Source: an uncultured Bacilli bacterium (lineage in GTDB: Bacteria > Bacillota_I > Bacilli_A > RF39 > UBA660). Taken from it: 64,000 bases of DNA. Each line of letters opens with the position of its first letter. The first letter of the stretch is position 1. The stretch covers positions 50,871 through 114,870 of the forward strand of contig CAKOZV010000003.1 of the NCBI GenBank assembly GCA_934131695.1, read 5' to 3'. The position numbers were made by a program, and so were the translations under genes. This document shows positions 35,208-44,023 of this stretch, piece by piece. A model generated the notes under the pieces. That model was not told where the DNA came from. It saw only the letters and a list, made by a program, of their open reading frames with translations, and did not search any database.

Positions 35208-35801
35208 ATGAATAAGACAGAGCTAAAGAAAATGAGAAAAAGCCTATTAGCTTTAGGAATGACTGGTGTTATATTAGGAACTAGTGGTTGTGGTGATAAA
35301 GTTGAAGCAGAAATAACGACTAATGCTGAAACTGAAAATAGTGAAGAAACTTTGGATATTGTTCCCAAAATATATTATAATTTTGATGAATATTGTAAAT
35401 ATATTATTAGGGATGATGAACCAGTAAAGGTATATAATAGTGAAAATGTTGTCTTGTTTTATGATAAGGAGAATTATGATGTAAGCGAATATATATATAA
35501 TTATACTTCGGCACCACTAGCCTTATCTGTTTGTTGTGAATTGTATGATTTAACAACAGAAAAAATGTTGACATATTATAAGAATGGTTTATTTGGACCA
35601 CTTTTAATAGAATATAATTACTTTGATTGGTATAAAGAATTAGAATCAAATAATTATCAGGTGAATCTTTCAGATGCTGATGAGTATATTGAAGGATATA
35701 AAGTAAAAGATTATTATTCTTTAGAAGAAATAAGAGAAATAGAGCCGAAAATAGGTGATTGTTTGAAAGCTATCAATAAAGTTAAAGTAAAAACGAAATA
35801 A
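35208..35801 (+). CDS. tandem lipoprotein paralogue 2
   Basis: The 197-residue second copy has lipobox-like LGTSGCG and the same conserved blocks, with a longer variable stretch after the Cys. The 53-base spacer before it, ending TTCTGATTTTAAT then a GGAGG-type RBS, is repeated before copy 3. The duplicated unit therefore includes the upstream region. Function unknown. Confidence 0.75.
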   Translation: MNKTELKKMRKSLLALGMTGVILGTSGCGDKVEAEITTNAETENSEETLDIVPKIYYNFDEYCKYIIRDDEPVKVYNSENVVLFYDKENYDVSEYIYNYTSAPLALSVCCELYDLTTEKMLTYYKNGLFGPLLIEYNYFDWYKELESNNYQVNLSDADEYIEGYKVKDYYSLEEIREIEPKIGDCLKAINKVKVKTK

Positions 35802-35855
35802 ATGTGCATTATTATTAGCAATTCTGATTTTAATGTTACAGGAGGAACGGTAAGT

Positions 35856-36398
35856 ATGAGTAAGAAAGAGTTAATTAAAATGAAAAAAAGTCTATTAGCT
35901 TTAGGAATGGCTAGTGTTATATTAGGAACTAGTGGTTGTGGTAATAATGATGATAATGAAATAACTAGAGAAGAAGTTCCTTCAGAATATTATAATTTTG
36001 ATAAATACTGTAAATATGTAATTAAAGATGGCGAAGCTTTACAACTATATAATAGTCAAAATATAATGTTATTTTATAATAAAGAAACTTATGATGTTAA
36101 AGAGTATATATACAATAGAAAAAAGGGCTTTTTAGGAACTGCGTCAGAGCTATATGATTTGGTAACAGAAGAGATGTTAGAGTACTCTGATGGTATAGCA
36201 ATTGGTTATAATGATGATAATGATTTTCTTAAAGATTTGATAGATAACAATTATCAAGTGTGGCTTCCTGATGCTGGGAACTATATAGAAGGATATGAAG
36301 TAAAAGATTTTTATTCATTAGAAGAAATAAAGAAACTAGAACCACAAATAGAAACTGGTTTGCGAGCTGTTAATAAGATTAAAGTAAAAACAAAATAA
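35856..36398 (+). CDS. tandem lipoprotein paralogue 3
   Basis: ATG 35856 follows AGGAGGAACGG and restores the MSKKELIKMKKSLLALG start seen in copy 1; an earlier open stretch is the duplicated spacer. The 180-residue protein has lipobox-like LGTSGCG and the same C-terminal block. It ends in a strong terminator. Copies 1 and 3 share the same first 15 residues almost exactly. Confidence 0.75.
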   Translation: MSKKELIKMKKSLLALGMASVILGTSGCGNNDDNEITREEVPSEYYNFDKYCKYVIKDGEALQLYNSQNIMLFYNKETYDVKEYIYNRKKGFLGTASELYDLVTEEMLEYSDGIAIGYNDDNDFLKDLIDNNYQVWLPDAGNYIEGYEVKDFYSLEEIKKLEPQIETGLRAVNKIKVKTK

Positions 36399-36424
36399 AC
36401 GTAACTATCTGCTACGTTTATTTT
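36392..36424. terminator. bidirectional terminator between convergent genes
   Basis: A perfect 12-bp stem, AAAATAAACGTA (36392-36403) with TACGTTTATTTT (36413-36424), overlaps the stop of lipoprotein 3 and precedes the end of the minus-strand gene. Confidence 0.85.
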
Positions 36425-36432
36425 ATTACTAA

Positions 36433-37332
36433 CTATTGAAATTCTTGATAAATATTTGTATCAAATTGATGTTGATCATTACCAGTGACTGTTAGTTTAT
36501 TATTATCTACTAAGAAATAAGTATATTCCAAAATATCTTGATTATTAGAAGTTATAGGATCATCCCAAGTAAGATCTAAATGATACCAATTGCTTTCTAG
36601 ATTAACACCATTCCAAACATGTCTATCATTAGATATTTTATAACTTTTGACCTTTAAGTCCTCTAAAAATAATTCCATGGCATCAGTGTATCCTCCGCAA
36701 AGACTATAGCCTTGTAGTAGAGGACCGTATGCTATATCTGACTGATAATTAATAATACCATTATCACTTCTATCCTTATCATACTTACTATGATTAATTA
36801 TATAGTCATGACTTGCTTTTATCTTATCAGTTGTACTCATTGAATCAGTCCATATTGTAGACTCAATTTCCCTAACTTTATTTAATACAAGAGTCTTAAC
36901 ATTATCATTATAATTATGTTCAATATTAATAGTAACTTTTCTAGCTTCATCATAATTAGTAGTTATTCTTTTGAAACTGTTAAAAGGGTGAACAAAGTTG
37001 TTGATAGTAGATAAAGTCTTTTGATCATCTGCTAAAGCCTTAACATTATCTAGGCAACTAGTATCTTTTTTACAATAAAAGGTAAAACTTTCTACTCCAG
37101 AATTTAAGACAGTATAATATAAGTTTCTGACTTCCTCCATAGAGTCTGGGGAAAAGTTATTAGTTAATGATACATAAGAGAAACTGTAGTCTCTTGTATA
37201 GTCATTAGATTCTGTTAAAACAACATCTTCCTTTGTAAAATTTTCTTTATAAAACTTGTATATCTCATCCTGATAAATATAACTACCTATAAAAAGGCCT
37301 AAAAATATAATTACAGTAACAAACTTTTTCAT
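36433..37332 (-). CDS. transglutaminase-like cysteine protein, membrane-anchored
   Basis: The ATG at 37332 is chosen because AAGGAG sits six bases before it; the ATG at 37338 touches that site. One N-terminal hydrophobic segment is followed by an extracytoplasmic domain. The C-terminal part has the transglutaminase/protease triad in order: Cys in YSLCGGYTDA, His in NDRHVWNGV and Asp in HLDLTWDDP. Such proteins act as surface proteases or cross-linkers. Substrate unknown. Confidence 0.8.
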   Translation of the reverse strand: MKKFVTVIIFLGLFIGSYIYQDEIYKFYKENFTKEDVVLTESNDYTRDYSFSYVSLTNNFSPDSMEEVRNLYYTVLNSGVESFTFYCKKDTSCLDNVKALADDQKTLSTINNFVHPFNSFKRITTNYDEARKVTINIEHNYNDNVKTLVLNKVREIESTIWTDSMSTTDKIKASHDYIINHSKYDKDRSDNGIINYQSDIAYGPLLQGYSLCGGYTDAMELFLEDLKVKSYKISNDRHVWNGVNLESNWYHLDLTWDDPITSNNQDILEYTYFLVDNNKLTVTGNDQHQFDTNIYQEFQ

Positions 37333-37408
37333 GGGCATCTCCTTTTAATTAATTTTAACAATTATGTTATTCTCTGTCTAGAATAAGTTAAAAAAGTTTA
37401 AGAAACGT

Positions 37409-37437
37409 TTGCACTAACCGCTAATTTTTGGTAAAAT
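37409..37437 (+). promoter_or_regulatory. sigma-A promoter upstream of parE
   Basis: TTGCAC (37409-37414), a 17-base spacer and TAAAAT (37432-37437), about 70 bases before the parE start. Confidence 0.6.
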
Positions 37438-37461
37438 TAATACGAAAGAATTAAAGGGACC

Positions 37462-37485
37462 AAGAGATGAAATGCTCTTTTTTTT
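37462..37485 (+). terminator. possible leader terminator before parE
   Basis: AAGAG (37462-37466) and CTCTT (37475-37479) form a short stem with an 8-nt loop, followed by a run of eight T, between the promoter and the RBS AGGAGG. The stem is weak, so attenuation is only possible. Confidence 0.35.
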
Positions 37486-37505
37486 AGCAAGTAGGAGGTA
37501 AGCTT

Positions 37506-39407
37506 ATGGCAACAATATATAATGATGACTCGATAAAAATACTAGAAGGATTAGAAGCGGTTCGTAAAAGACCTGGTATGTATATTGGATCGACTGATAA
37601 AAAAGGACTTCACCATCTAGTATGGGAAATAGTTGATAACTCAATAGATGAAGCAATTAATGGTTATGGTAAGAAGATAGTAATAACTATTCATGAAGAT
37701 AAAAGTATAAGTGTTAAAGATGAAGGACGTGGTGTACCAGTTGGAATGCACTCATCAGGTAAACCTACCCCTGAAGTTATTTACACTGTTTTACATGCTG
37801 GTGGTAAGTTTGAAGAGTCTGGTTATAAAGTATCAGGTGGACTTCATGGTGTAGGTGGAAGTGTCGTTAATGCTTTATCTAAATGGATGGAAGTTACTAT
37901 TGAACGTGATAAAGGTGTTTACTTTATTAGATTTGAAGATGGGGGAAAAGTAGCACAACCTTTAAAAAAGATAGGTACTAGTAATAAGACAGGTACTATG
38001 GTTAGATTCTTACCAGATGATACAATTTTTTCAACTATAAACTTCTCCTTTACTACTATATGTGAAAGAATGCAAGAATCTGCTTTCCTTTTGAAAGGAC
38101 TAACAATAGAAGTTAATGACTTAGAAGATGATAGACATGCTACCTTTCATTATGAAAAAGGACTAGAAGAGTTTGTTGATTATCTAAATGAAGGAAAATC
38201 AACACTTCATAAAACACTGGTCTTTGAAGGTGTTAAAGATAAGATGGAAATAGATATTGCTATGCAGTATACTGATACTTATCAAGAAAATATTGTCTCT
38301 TTTGTTAACAATGTAAAAACTAGTGATGGTGGTAGTCATGAGGTTGGTTTTAAGACCGCTTTAACTCGTGTTTTTAATGACTATGCTAGAAATAACGGCT
38401 TTATCAAAGGCAAAGAGAAAGCTTTTGAAGGAAGCGATGTAAGAGAAGGACTTACTGCTATTATCAGTTTAAAAATACCAGAAGAATTATTACAATTTGA
38501 AGGCCAGACTAAGGGAAAATTAGGAACTCCGCAAGCAAGAACGGCCGTAGATGCCTTAGTTACTGAAAAATTACAGTTCTTCCTAGAAGAAAATAAAATG
38601 GTAGCTACTGATATAATTAATAAATCTTTAAAGAGTAAAACAGCAAGAGAAGCAGCAAGAAAAGCAAGAGAAGAAGCAAGAAAAGGAAAAACTAAAGTAT
38701 CCAAAGAAAGAGCATTATCAGGTAAACTTTCTCCTGCTCAAAGTAGAGATAAGACTAAAAAAGAATTATTCTTAGTAGAAGGTGATTCAGCAGGAGGTAG
38801 TGCTAAACAAGGAAGAGATAGACGTTATCAAGCAATTCTACCTTTACGTGGAAAAGTTTTAAATACCGAAAAGACTAAAGAAAATGACATTTTAAAAAAT
38901 GAAGAGATAAATACCATGATTTATACTATTGGTGCCGGATATGGTTCTAACTTTGATATAAATGATTGTGAATATAGTAAAGTTATTATCATGAGCGATG
39001 CTGATGAAGATGGTGGTCATATTCAGTGCTTATTATTAACATTCTTCTATCGTTATATGAAACCATTAATAGAAGATGGAAGACTATATGTTGCTTTACC
39101 ACCACTATTTAAGATTCAAAGTGGTAAAAATATCGAATATGCTTATACAATTGCAGAGATGCAAGAGAAGACGAAAGATAAGAAATGTGAAGTTCAAAGA
39201 TATAAAGGACTAGGTGAAATGAATGCTGATCAGTTATGTGAAACTACAATGAAACCTGGTACAAGAACTTTAATTAGAGTAAAAATAGAAGATGCTCAAT
39301 TAGCAGAAAAACGTGTATCAATATTAATGGGAGACGATGTACCACCTCGTAAAGAGTGGATTGAAGAAAACGTTGAGTTCTCCTTAGAAGATGATTATAA
39401 GATTTAG
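37506..39407 (+). CDS. parE: DNA topoisomerase IV subunit B
   Basis: The 633-residue ATPase subunit has the GHKL motifs (EIVDNSIDEA, DEGRGVPVG, GGLHGVGGSVVNALS) and a TOPRIM domain (LVEGDSAGGSAKQGRDR, then MSDADEDGGHI). With ParC it decatenates daughter chromosomes. GyrB was considered; the KKGLHHLVWEIVDNS wording and linkage to a ParC-like subunit favour ParE. Unlike most genomes, two extra genes separate it from parC. Confidence 0.9.
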   Translation: MATIYNDDSIKILEGLEAVRKRPGMYIGSTDKKGLHHLVWEIVDNSIDEAINGYGKKIVITIHEDKSISVKDEGRGVPVGMHSSGKPTPEVIYTVLHAGGKFEESGYKVSGGLHGVGGSVVNALSKWMEVTIERDKGVYFIRFEDGGKVAQPLKKIGTSNKTGTMVRFLPDDTIFSTINFSFTTICERMQESAFLLKGLTIEVNDLEDDRHATFHYEKGLEEFVDYLNEGKSTLHKTLVFEGVKDKMEIDIAMQYTDTYQENIVSFVNNVKTSDGGSHEVGFKTALTRVFNDYARNNGFIKGKEKAFEGSDVREGLTAIISLKIPEELLQFEGQTKGKLGTPQARTAVDALVTEKLQFFLEENKMVATDIINKSLKSKTAREAARKAREEARKGKTKVSKERALSGKLSPAQSRDKTKKELFLVEGDSAGGSAKQGRDRRYQAILPLRGKVLNTEKTKENDILKNEEINTMIYTIGAGYGSNFDINDCEYSKVIIMSDADEDGGHIQCLLLTFFYRYMKPLIEDGRLYVALPPLFKIQSGKNIEYAYTIAEMQEKTKDKKCEVQRYKGLGEMNADQLCETTMKPGTRTLIRVKIEDAQLAEKRVSILMGDDVPPRKEWIEENVEFSLEDDYKI

Positions 39408-39417
39408 GTGATTAATA

Positions 39418-40401
39418 ATGTATGATAGTGGCGAAGAATTTTTAAGTGAACTATATAAAGATTTACATATATCAGATATAGTTATGCATACAGCAGATAA
39501 AAGTGATAGTCCAACTACTAAGATAAGTAAGTATTTAGCTCGTCTTGATAGAGTAGTTACTAAAGCTCATCAGAAAGAACATGACTGGAACTTATTTAAA
39601 AGTTTATGTCATAGTAAGTATGTCATCAAAGAAGAAGATATTAAAGAAGAATATATAGCTAAAAAGACTTCTCCTACTACCTCTCGTGATAAAGTAATAT
39701 ATAACACGATAACAGCTAGTAAAGATTCACTTGATACCTGGATAGATTTTCTTGGTAGTTTAGAAAATGAAGAAATGTGGGTAAAACTATGGATATTTAA
39801 AGGAATTACTTCGATGGGTAACTATAATGATGATAGAAAAGCTTTCTCAAGAAGAACAAAACATACAACTAGCCCTTTCCCGATGTTTGATCCCGTAATA
39901 ACTTTAGATATTATTGATAAAGTTAAAACACTTATTAAGACTAATGATCAAGAACTTATAAATGATACTATTACAAGTGAAAGTTTTGCTAAACTTTATG
40001 CTTACTACTTTTCAGTGAAAAGAGAACAAATTTTTAAAAGAAATAGTGATACTAGGGGAGAGTGGATTCACTATGAAGGGGTGAGTGATAGAATAAGATT
40101 AAGAAGTGATATCATCGGAAAAGCTACTTTATGGTGTATCGAAAATAGAAAAGATGCTAAAGAAGTATTAGAAAATGGGGTTATTGATATTTATTATTCT
40201 TATGATGAAGAGTTAAAACCGACTATTCCAAGGTTAGCAATTGTTAGTAATGATAAAAACATTAAAGAAGTAAGAGGAATAGGACATAGTCAAAATATTG
40301 AACCATTTATGGAAGATATATTAGAACGTAAATTACTTAGTTATAATTATAACGAAAAGGTAAATAAAATTTTAACTAATGCTAGACGACTAACTACTTG
40401 A
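39418..40401 (+). CDS. hypothetical protein, 327 aa, between parE and parC
   Basis: No named family is recognised. The N-terminus (MYDSGEEFLSELYKDLHISD, then a SDSPTTKISKYLARLDRV block) resembles an uncharacterised family seen in uncultured Bacilli, which is recalled only and not verified. The protein is soluble with no signal. A Trp-rich middle (DTWIDFLGS, MWVKLWIFKGI) stands out. It starts 10 bases after parE with RBS AGGTG and overlaps the next gene by TTGA, so it is in the parE-parC operon. Confidence 0.75.
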   Translation: MYDSGEEFLSELYKDLHISDIVMHTADKSDSPTTKISKYLARLDRVVTKAHQKEHDWNLFKSLCHSKYVIKEEDIKEEYIAKKTSPTTSRDKVIYNTITASKDSLDTWIDFLGSLENEEMWVKLWIFKGITSMGNYNDDRKAFSRRTKHTTSPFPMFDPVITLDIIDKVKTLIKTNDQELINDTITSESFAKLYAYYFSVKREQIFKRNSDTRGEWIHYEGVSDRIRLRSDIIGKATLWCIENRKDAKEVLENGVIDIYYSYDEELKPTIPRLAIVSNDKNIKEVRGIGHSQNIEPFMEDILERKLLSYNYNEKVNKILTNARRLTT

Positions 40402-40841
40402 CGGAGAAAGAAAACTATAGTAAAAGTGATATAGAGTTTCTTTATGAGATAAAAGAAAAGATAGGTTTCTTTGGCTATGCTAAAGATTGGCGAATTGAAC
40501 AGTTAAAAGATAAGAGAAATATGCAGAAAGATTTAGCTTATTACTTTGACTGTCAAGAAGAGGAGATAGCTATCACGGAAGAATCAATTAAAGATAGGAC
40601 TATTTGTTATTATGGTGATATTAGTGAAACCAAAGAAGAACTTAATGTTTCTCTTCCTAAGTATGTAGTAGGAGATGTAAGATGTCCTAATTTAACATCA
40701 ATTAAAGGCTTAGAAAGATTAGAAGTAGTAACTAATGATTTATCTTTACCAAAGATAGATAAAGCTTTACCAAATTTAAAAGAAGTATGGGGTTATGATA
40801 CAGCAGGTATTTTAGATAAGAAACAAGATAAGAAGATGTAG
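40398..40841 (+). CDS. hypothetical protein, 147 aa, between parE and parC
   Basis: It starts with TTG in a TTGA overlap with the previous stop. The N-terminal half is helical; the C-terminal half (GDVRCPNLTSIKGLERLE, then LPNLKEVWG) looks like a short leucine-rich-repeat-type solenoid. No known family. parC follows nine bases later behind AGGTGAT. Coupling to the previous gene suggests the two products act together. Confidence 0.7.
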   Translation: MTEKENYSKSDIEFLYEIKEKIGFFGYAKDWRIEQLKDKRNMQKDLAYYFDCQEEEIAITEESIKDRTICYYGDISETKEELNVSLPKYVVGDVRCPNLTSIKGLERLEVVTNDLSLPKIDKALPNLKEVWGYDTAGILDKKQDKKM

Positions 40842-40850
40842 GTGATATAA

Positions 40851-43379
40851 ATGGAGAAAACAAAAGAAATTATTGAAAAGATAAGAGAATATACACTTGA
40901 AGATATTATGGGGGAAAGATTTGGAAGCTACTCAAAATATATTATTCAAGAACGTGCTATTCCTGATGCTAGAGATGGATTAAAACCAGTTCAAAGACGT
41001 ATACTTTATTCTATGTATAAAGAAAGAAATACTTATGATAGGCCTTATAGAAAAAGTGCTAAAACAGTAGGAGACGTTATTGGTAATTACCATCCACATG
41101 GTGATAGTTCTATTTATGAAGCCATGGTTAGAATGAGTCAAGAGTGGAAGAGTAGATATCCTTATATTGATATGCATGGTAATAATGGTTCTATCGATGG
41201 TGATAGTCCAGCTGCTTATCGTTATACAGAAGCAAGACTTTCTAAGATTAGTAATGAAATGTTAAAAGATATTAATAGAGATACCGTAGAGTTTGCTCCT
41301 AACTTTGATGACAGTTTAAAAGAACCTACCGTTTTACCAGCTAGATTTCCCGCTCTTCTTGTTTATGGAACACAAGGTATTTCTGCTGGATATGCTACTA
41401 ATATACCACCTCATAACCTAGGAGAAGTAATAGATGCTGCTATTTACTTAATAGATAATAGTGAAGCAACACTTGAAGAGTTAATGAACTTTGTTAAAGG
41501 ACCTGACTTCCCAACTGGTGCTATCATCGAAGGAAAGAAAGGATTACTTGATGCTTATCAAACTGGTAAAGGTAAAATTATTATCAAGAGTAAGTATGAG
41601 TTTGAAGAGAAAAATGGAAAAACATCATTAGTAATCACAGAAATTCCTTATGAAGTTAATAAAGCTTTACTAGTTAAAAAGATAGATGATATAAGACTAG
41701 ATAAAAAGATAGATGGAATAGTTGAAGTAAGAGATGAGTCTGCTCAAGATATTAGAATTGTTATTGACTTAAAGAAAGGTGTTAATAAAGAATTCTTAGT
41801 TAATTTCTTACTAAAGAATACTGATATGCAGATAAGTTATAACTTCAATATGGTAGCAATTGTTAAGAAAAGACCTAAACTATTAGGACTTAAGAATGCT
41901 CTAAAAGCCTTTATTGATCATCAACAAGAAGTCGTTAGAAGAAGAAGTGAGTTTGACCTAGCTCATGCTAGGAAAGAACTTCATATCTTAGATGGTTTAA
42001 AGAAATGTTTATCTATTCTAGATGAAGTTATTAAAACTATTAGAGCTAGTAAAAATAAAAGTGATGCAAAAGAAAATCTAGTAAAAGAATATGCTTTTAG
42101 TTATGAACAAGCAGAAGCTATTGTAACTTTGCAACTATATCGCTTAACTAATACTGATGTAGTAGAATTAGAAGAAAGATGTGCCGTTCTAGAAAAGATA
42201 ATCGCCTCTCTTACTGCTATTTTAGAGAATGAAAAAATGCTTAAGAAAGTAATGAAAGAAGAGTTAAAGAAGGTAAAGAGTGAATATAATAAAGAACGTA
42301 TCACTGAAGTTAGAGATGAAGTTACCGAAATTAAACTAGATACTACCGCTCTTATTCCTAAGGAAGATACCATTGTTACTATTAGTAGAGAAGGTTATAT
42401 TAAAAGAACATCTATTCGCAGTTATAGTGCTAGTGATATTAAAGAACCATTACTTAAGGAAAATGATTACTTACTAGGTGAGTTTAAGATGAAGACTACT
42501 GATACTTTATTAGTATTCACTTCATTTGGTAATTATCTATACATCCCTGTTCATACGATTAATGACTTAAAATGGCGTGAACTTGGGAAACATGTTAGTA
42601 ACCTAGTACCACTTCAAGAAGATGAAGAAATAGTAACAGCTATACCAGCAAGTGACTTTAATGATAAGAAAAATATTATTCTAGCGACTAGTCAAGGTAT
42701 GATAAAAAGTAGTAGTCTAAAAGACTTTAAACTCACAAGATATTCTAAAGCCACTAGCTGTATGAAACTTAAAGATAACGATAGATTAATAGCAGCTTTT
42801 TATGATACTAAAGATGAAATCTTTATTGAGACTAGTAAGGGTTATGGTCTATGGTTTAGTAAAGAAGAAATACCAGTAGTAGGAATTAAAGCTGGTGGTG
42901 TAAAGGCTATAACTTTAAAAGACGATAGTGTTATCTCTATCTTAAACTTTAATGAATCAGACAATAAATATTTAGCAATTGTAACCGATAAGGGAACAGG
43001 TAAGAGAATGCATCTAAAAGACTTTGATAAAACGACTAGATCAAGAAGAGGCCTACTTACGATAAGAGATGTTAAGACAAACCCTTATCATGTAGTAGCT
43101 GCTTTCTTCCTAAGTCCAAAAGAAGAAATTGGTTTAAAGAATGGTGAGATTACTTACTATAAGGGAAGTGACCTTACTATCGCTGATAGGTATTCTACTG
43201 GTTCTACTTTAAGAAAAGGTGGAGTAGATACTGCTTTCAAGGTTGTAGAACTAAATGATACAAATAATCAAGAAGAAGAAATAGAAATACTAGAAGTAGA
43301 AGAAAAAGAAAAGCCAGATTTAGAAAAGTTAGATGCTAGACTTATGACTATAGATGATTTTCTAAATGATAACAATTAA
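40851..43379 (+). CDS. parC: DNA topoisomerase IV subunit A
   Basis: The 842-residue breakage-reunion subunit has catalytic Tyr125 in AAYRYTEARLS and a quinolone-determining region HPHGDSSIYEAMVRMSQ with the wild-type Ser and acidic residue. The C-terminal beta-pinwheel lacks a GyrA box (QRRGGKG); at that place it reads GKHVSNLVPLQEDEE, which is ParC-like. This decides ParC over GyrA. The last gene of the parE operon, followed by a strong terminator. Confidence 0.92.
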   Translation: MEKTKEIIEKIREYTLEDIMGERFGSYSKYIIQERAIPDARDGLKPVQRRILYSMYKERNTYDRPYRKSAKTVGDVIGNYHPHGDSSIYEAMVRMSQEWKSRYPYIDMHGNNGSIDGDSPAAYRYTEARLSKISNEMLKDINRDTVEFAPNFDDSLKEPTVLPARFPALLVYGTQGISAGYATNIPPHNLGEVIDAAIYLIDNSEATLEELMNFVKGPDFPTGAIIEGKKGLLDAYQTGKGKIIIKSKYEFEEKNGKTSLVITEIPYEVNKALLVKKIDDIRLDKKIDGIVEVRDESAQDIRIVIDLKKGVNKEFLVNFLLKNTDMQISYNFNMVAIVKKRPKLLGLKNALKAFIDHQQEVVRRRSEFDLAHARKELHILDGLKKCLSILDEVIKTIRASKNKSDAKENLVKEYAFSYEQAEAIVTLQLYRLTNTDVVELEERCAVLEKIIASLTAILENEKMLKKVMKEELKKVKSEYNKERITEVRDEVTEIKLDTTALIPKEDTIVTISREGYIKRTSIRSYSASDIKEPLLKENDYLLGEFKMKTTDTLLVFTSFGNYLYIPVHTINDLKWRELGKHVSNLVPLQEDEEIVTAIPASDFNDKKNIILATSQGMIKSSSLKDFKLTRYSKATSCMKLKDNDRLIAAFYDTKDEIFIETSKGYGLWFSKEEIPVVGIKAGGVKAITLKDDSVISILNFNESDNKYLAIVTDKGTGKRMHLKDFDKTTRSRRGLLTIRDVKTNPYHVVAAFFLSPKEEIGLKNGEITYYKGSDLTIADRYSTGSTLRKGGVDTAFKVVELNDTNNQEEEIEILEVEEKEKPDLEKLDARLMTIDDFLNDNN

Positions 43380-43407
43380 AAAAAGTGTCCAATGGCACTT
43401 TTTCTGT
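43380..43407 (+). terminator. intrinsic terminator of the parE-parC operon
   Basis: A 10-bp stem (43380-43389 with 43394-43403, one G-U) around CAAT, followed by T residues, directly after the parC stop. Confidence 0.85.
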
Positions 43408-43451
43408 TATATAACCTAGTTTTCTAACATACTATTTATTAGGTGAAGAAT

Positions 43452-43802
43452 ATGTCAAAAGAAAGTTTTAAAAGTTTTATTAAAGATAGACCAGAACTGG
43501 CTAATAGTGTTTTAAAAGGTAAAAGTACCTGGCAAAGTTTATATGAATTATATGACATATATGGAGAAGACTCTACTGTTTGGAATCAGTTTAATTCTAC
43601 TAATCAATTAGAGACTACTAACAAGACAGGAAACTTTCAAGATATAGTTAATATTTTTAAAAATATGGATTTAGAAACTTTACAAAGAGGGGTTAATGGG
43701 TTAGAAAAAGCGGTTAGCTTATTAAGCAATTTAACTAGTAAAGATGAACCAGTTGTAAATACTTATCAAGAGCGACCTATTAACAAGTACTATGAAGACT
43801 AA
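43452..43802 (+). CDS. ylbD: YlbD-like putative coat protein
   Basis: The 116-residue protein starts at ATG 43452 behind AGGTGAAG. The N-terminus SFKSFIKDRPELANSVLKGK and TWQSLYELYDIYGEDSTVWNQF match the YlbD family, in which Bacillus YlbD is annotated as a spore coat protein. The next gene is YlbE-like, the Bacillus order. A CATACTAT box at 43428-43435 could be a sporulation-type -10. Confidence 0.8.
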   Translation: MSKESFKSFIKDRPELANSVLKGKSTWQSLYELYDIYGEDSTVWNQFNSTNQLETTNKTGNFQDIVNIFKNMDLETLQRGVNGLEKAVSLLSNLTSKDEPVVNTYQERPINKYYED

Positions 43803-44023
43803 TGCAGATAGAAACTAAATTAAGAATAAAAAGTAATCCTTATCTTTATAAATATTTACAAGAAAACTCTTACTGGTACAAATACTTGAATAGAAATCCC
43901 TCTTTTATAAATCAAATGGAAGAAGAGATGAAAACAGCTTATAAATTAACAACTAAGGATAGAATAGACAAGATTAAAGATACTTTATCTTTTGCCCAAT
44001 CATTTATTGACATTATTAACTAA
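43802..44023 (+). CDS. ylbE: YlbE-like protein
   Basis: The 73-residue protein has the YlbE pattern (NPYLYKYLQENSYWYKYLNRNP, then an RIDKIKDTLSFAQSFI tail). Its ATG shares one base with the ylbD stop. Function of the family is unknown. Its last 24 bases overlap the end of a convergent gene. Confidence 0.8.
   Translation: MQIETKLRIKSNPYLYKYLQENSYWYKYLNRNPSFINQMEEEMKTAYKLTTKDRIDKIKDTLSFAQSFIDIIN

Noticed and set aside
37506..43379. GyrB/GyrA instead of ParE/ParC
   Set aside because: The A subunit lacks a GyrA box and has ParC-like wording (GKHVSNLVPLQ); the B subunit wording also fits ParE.
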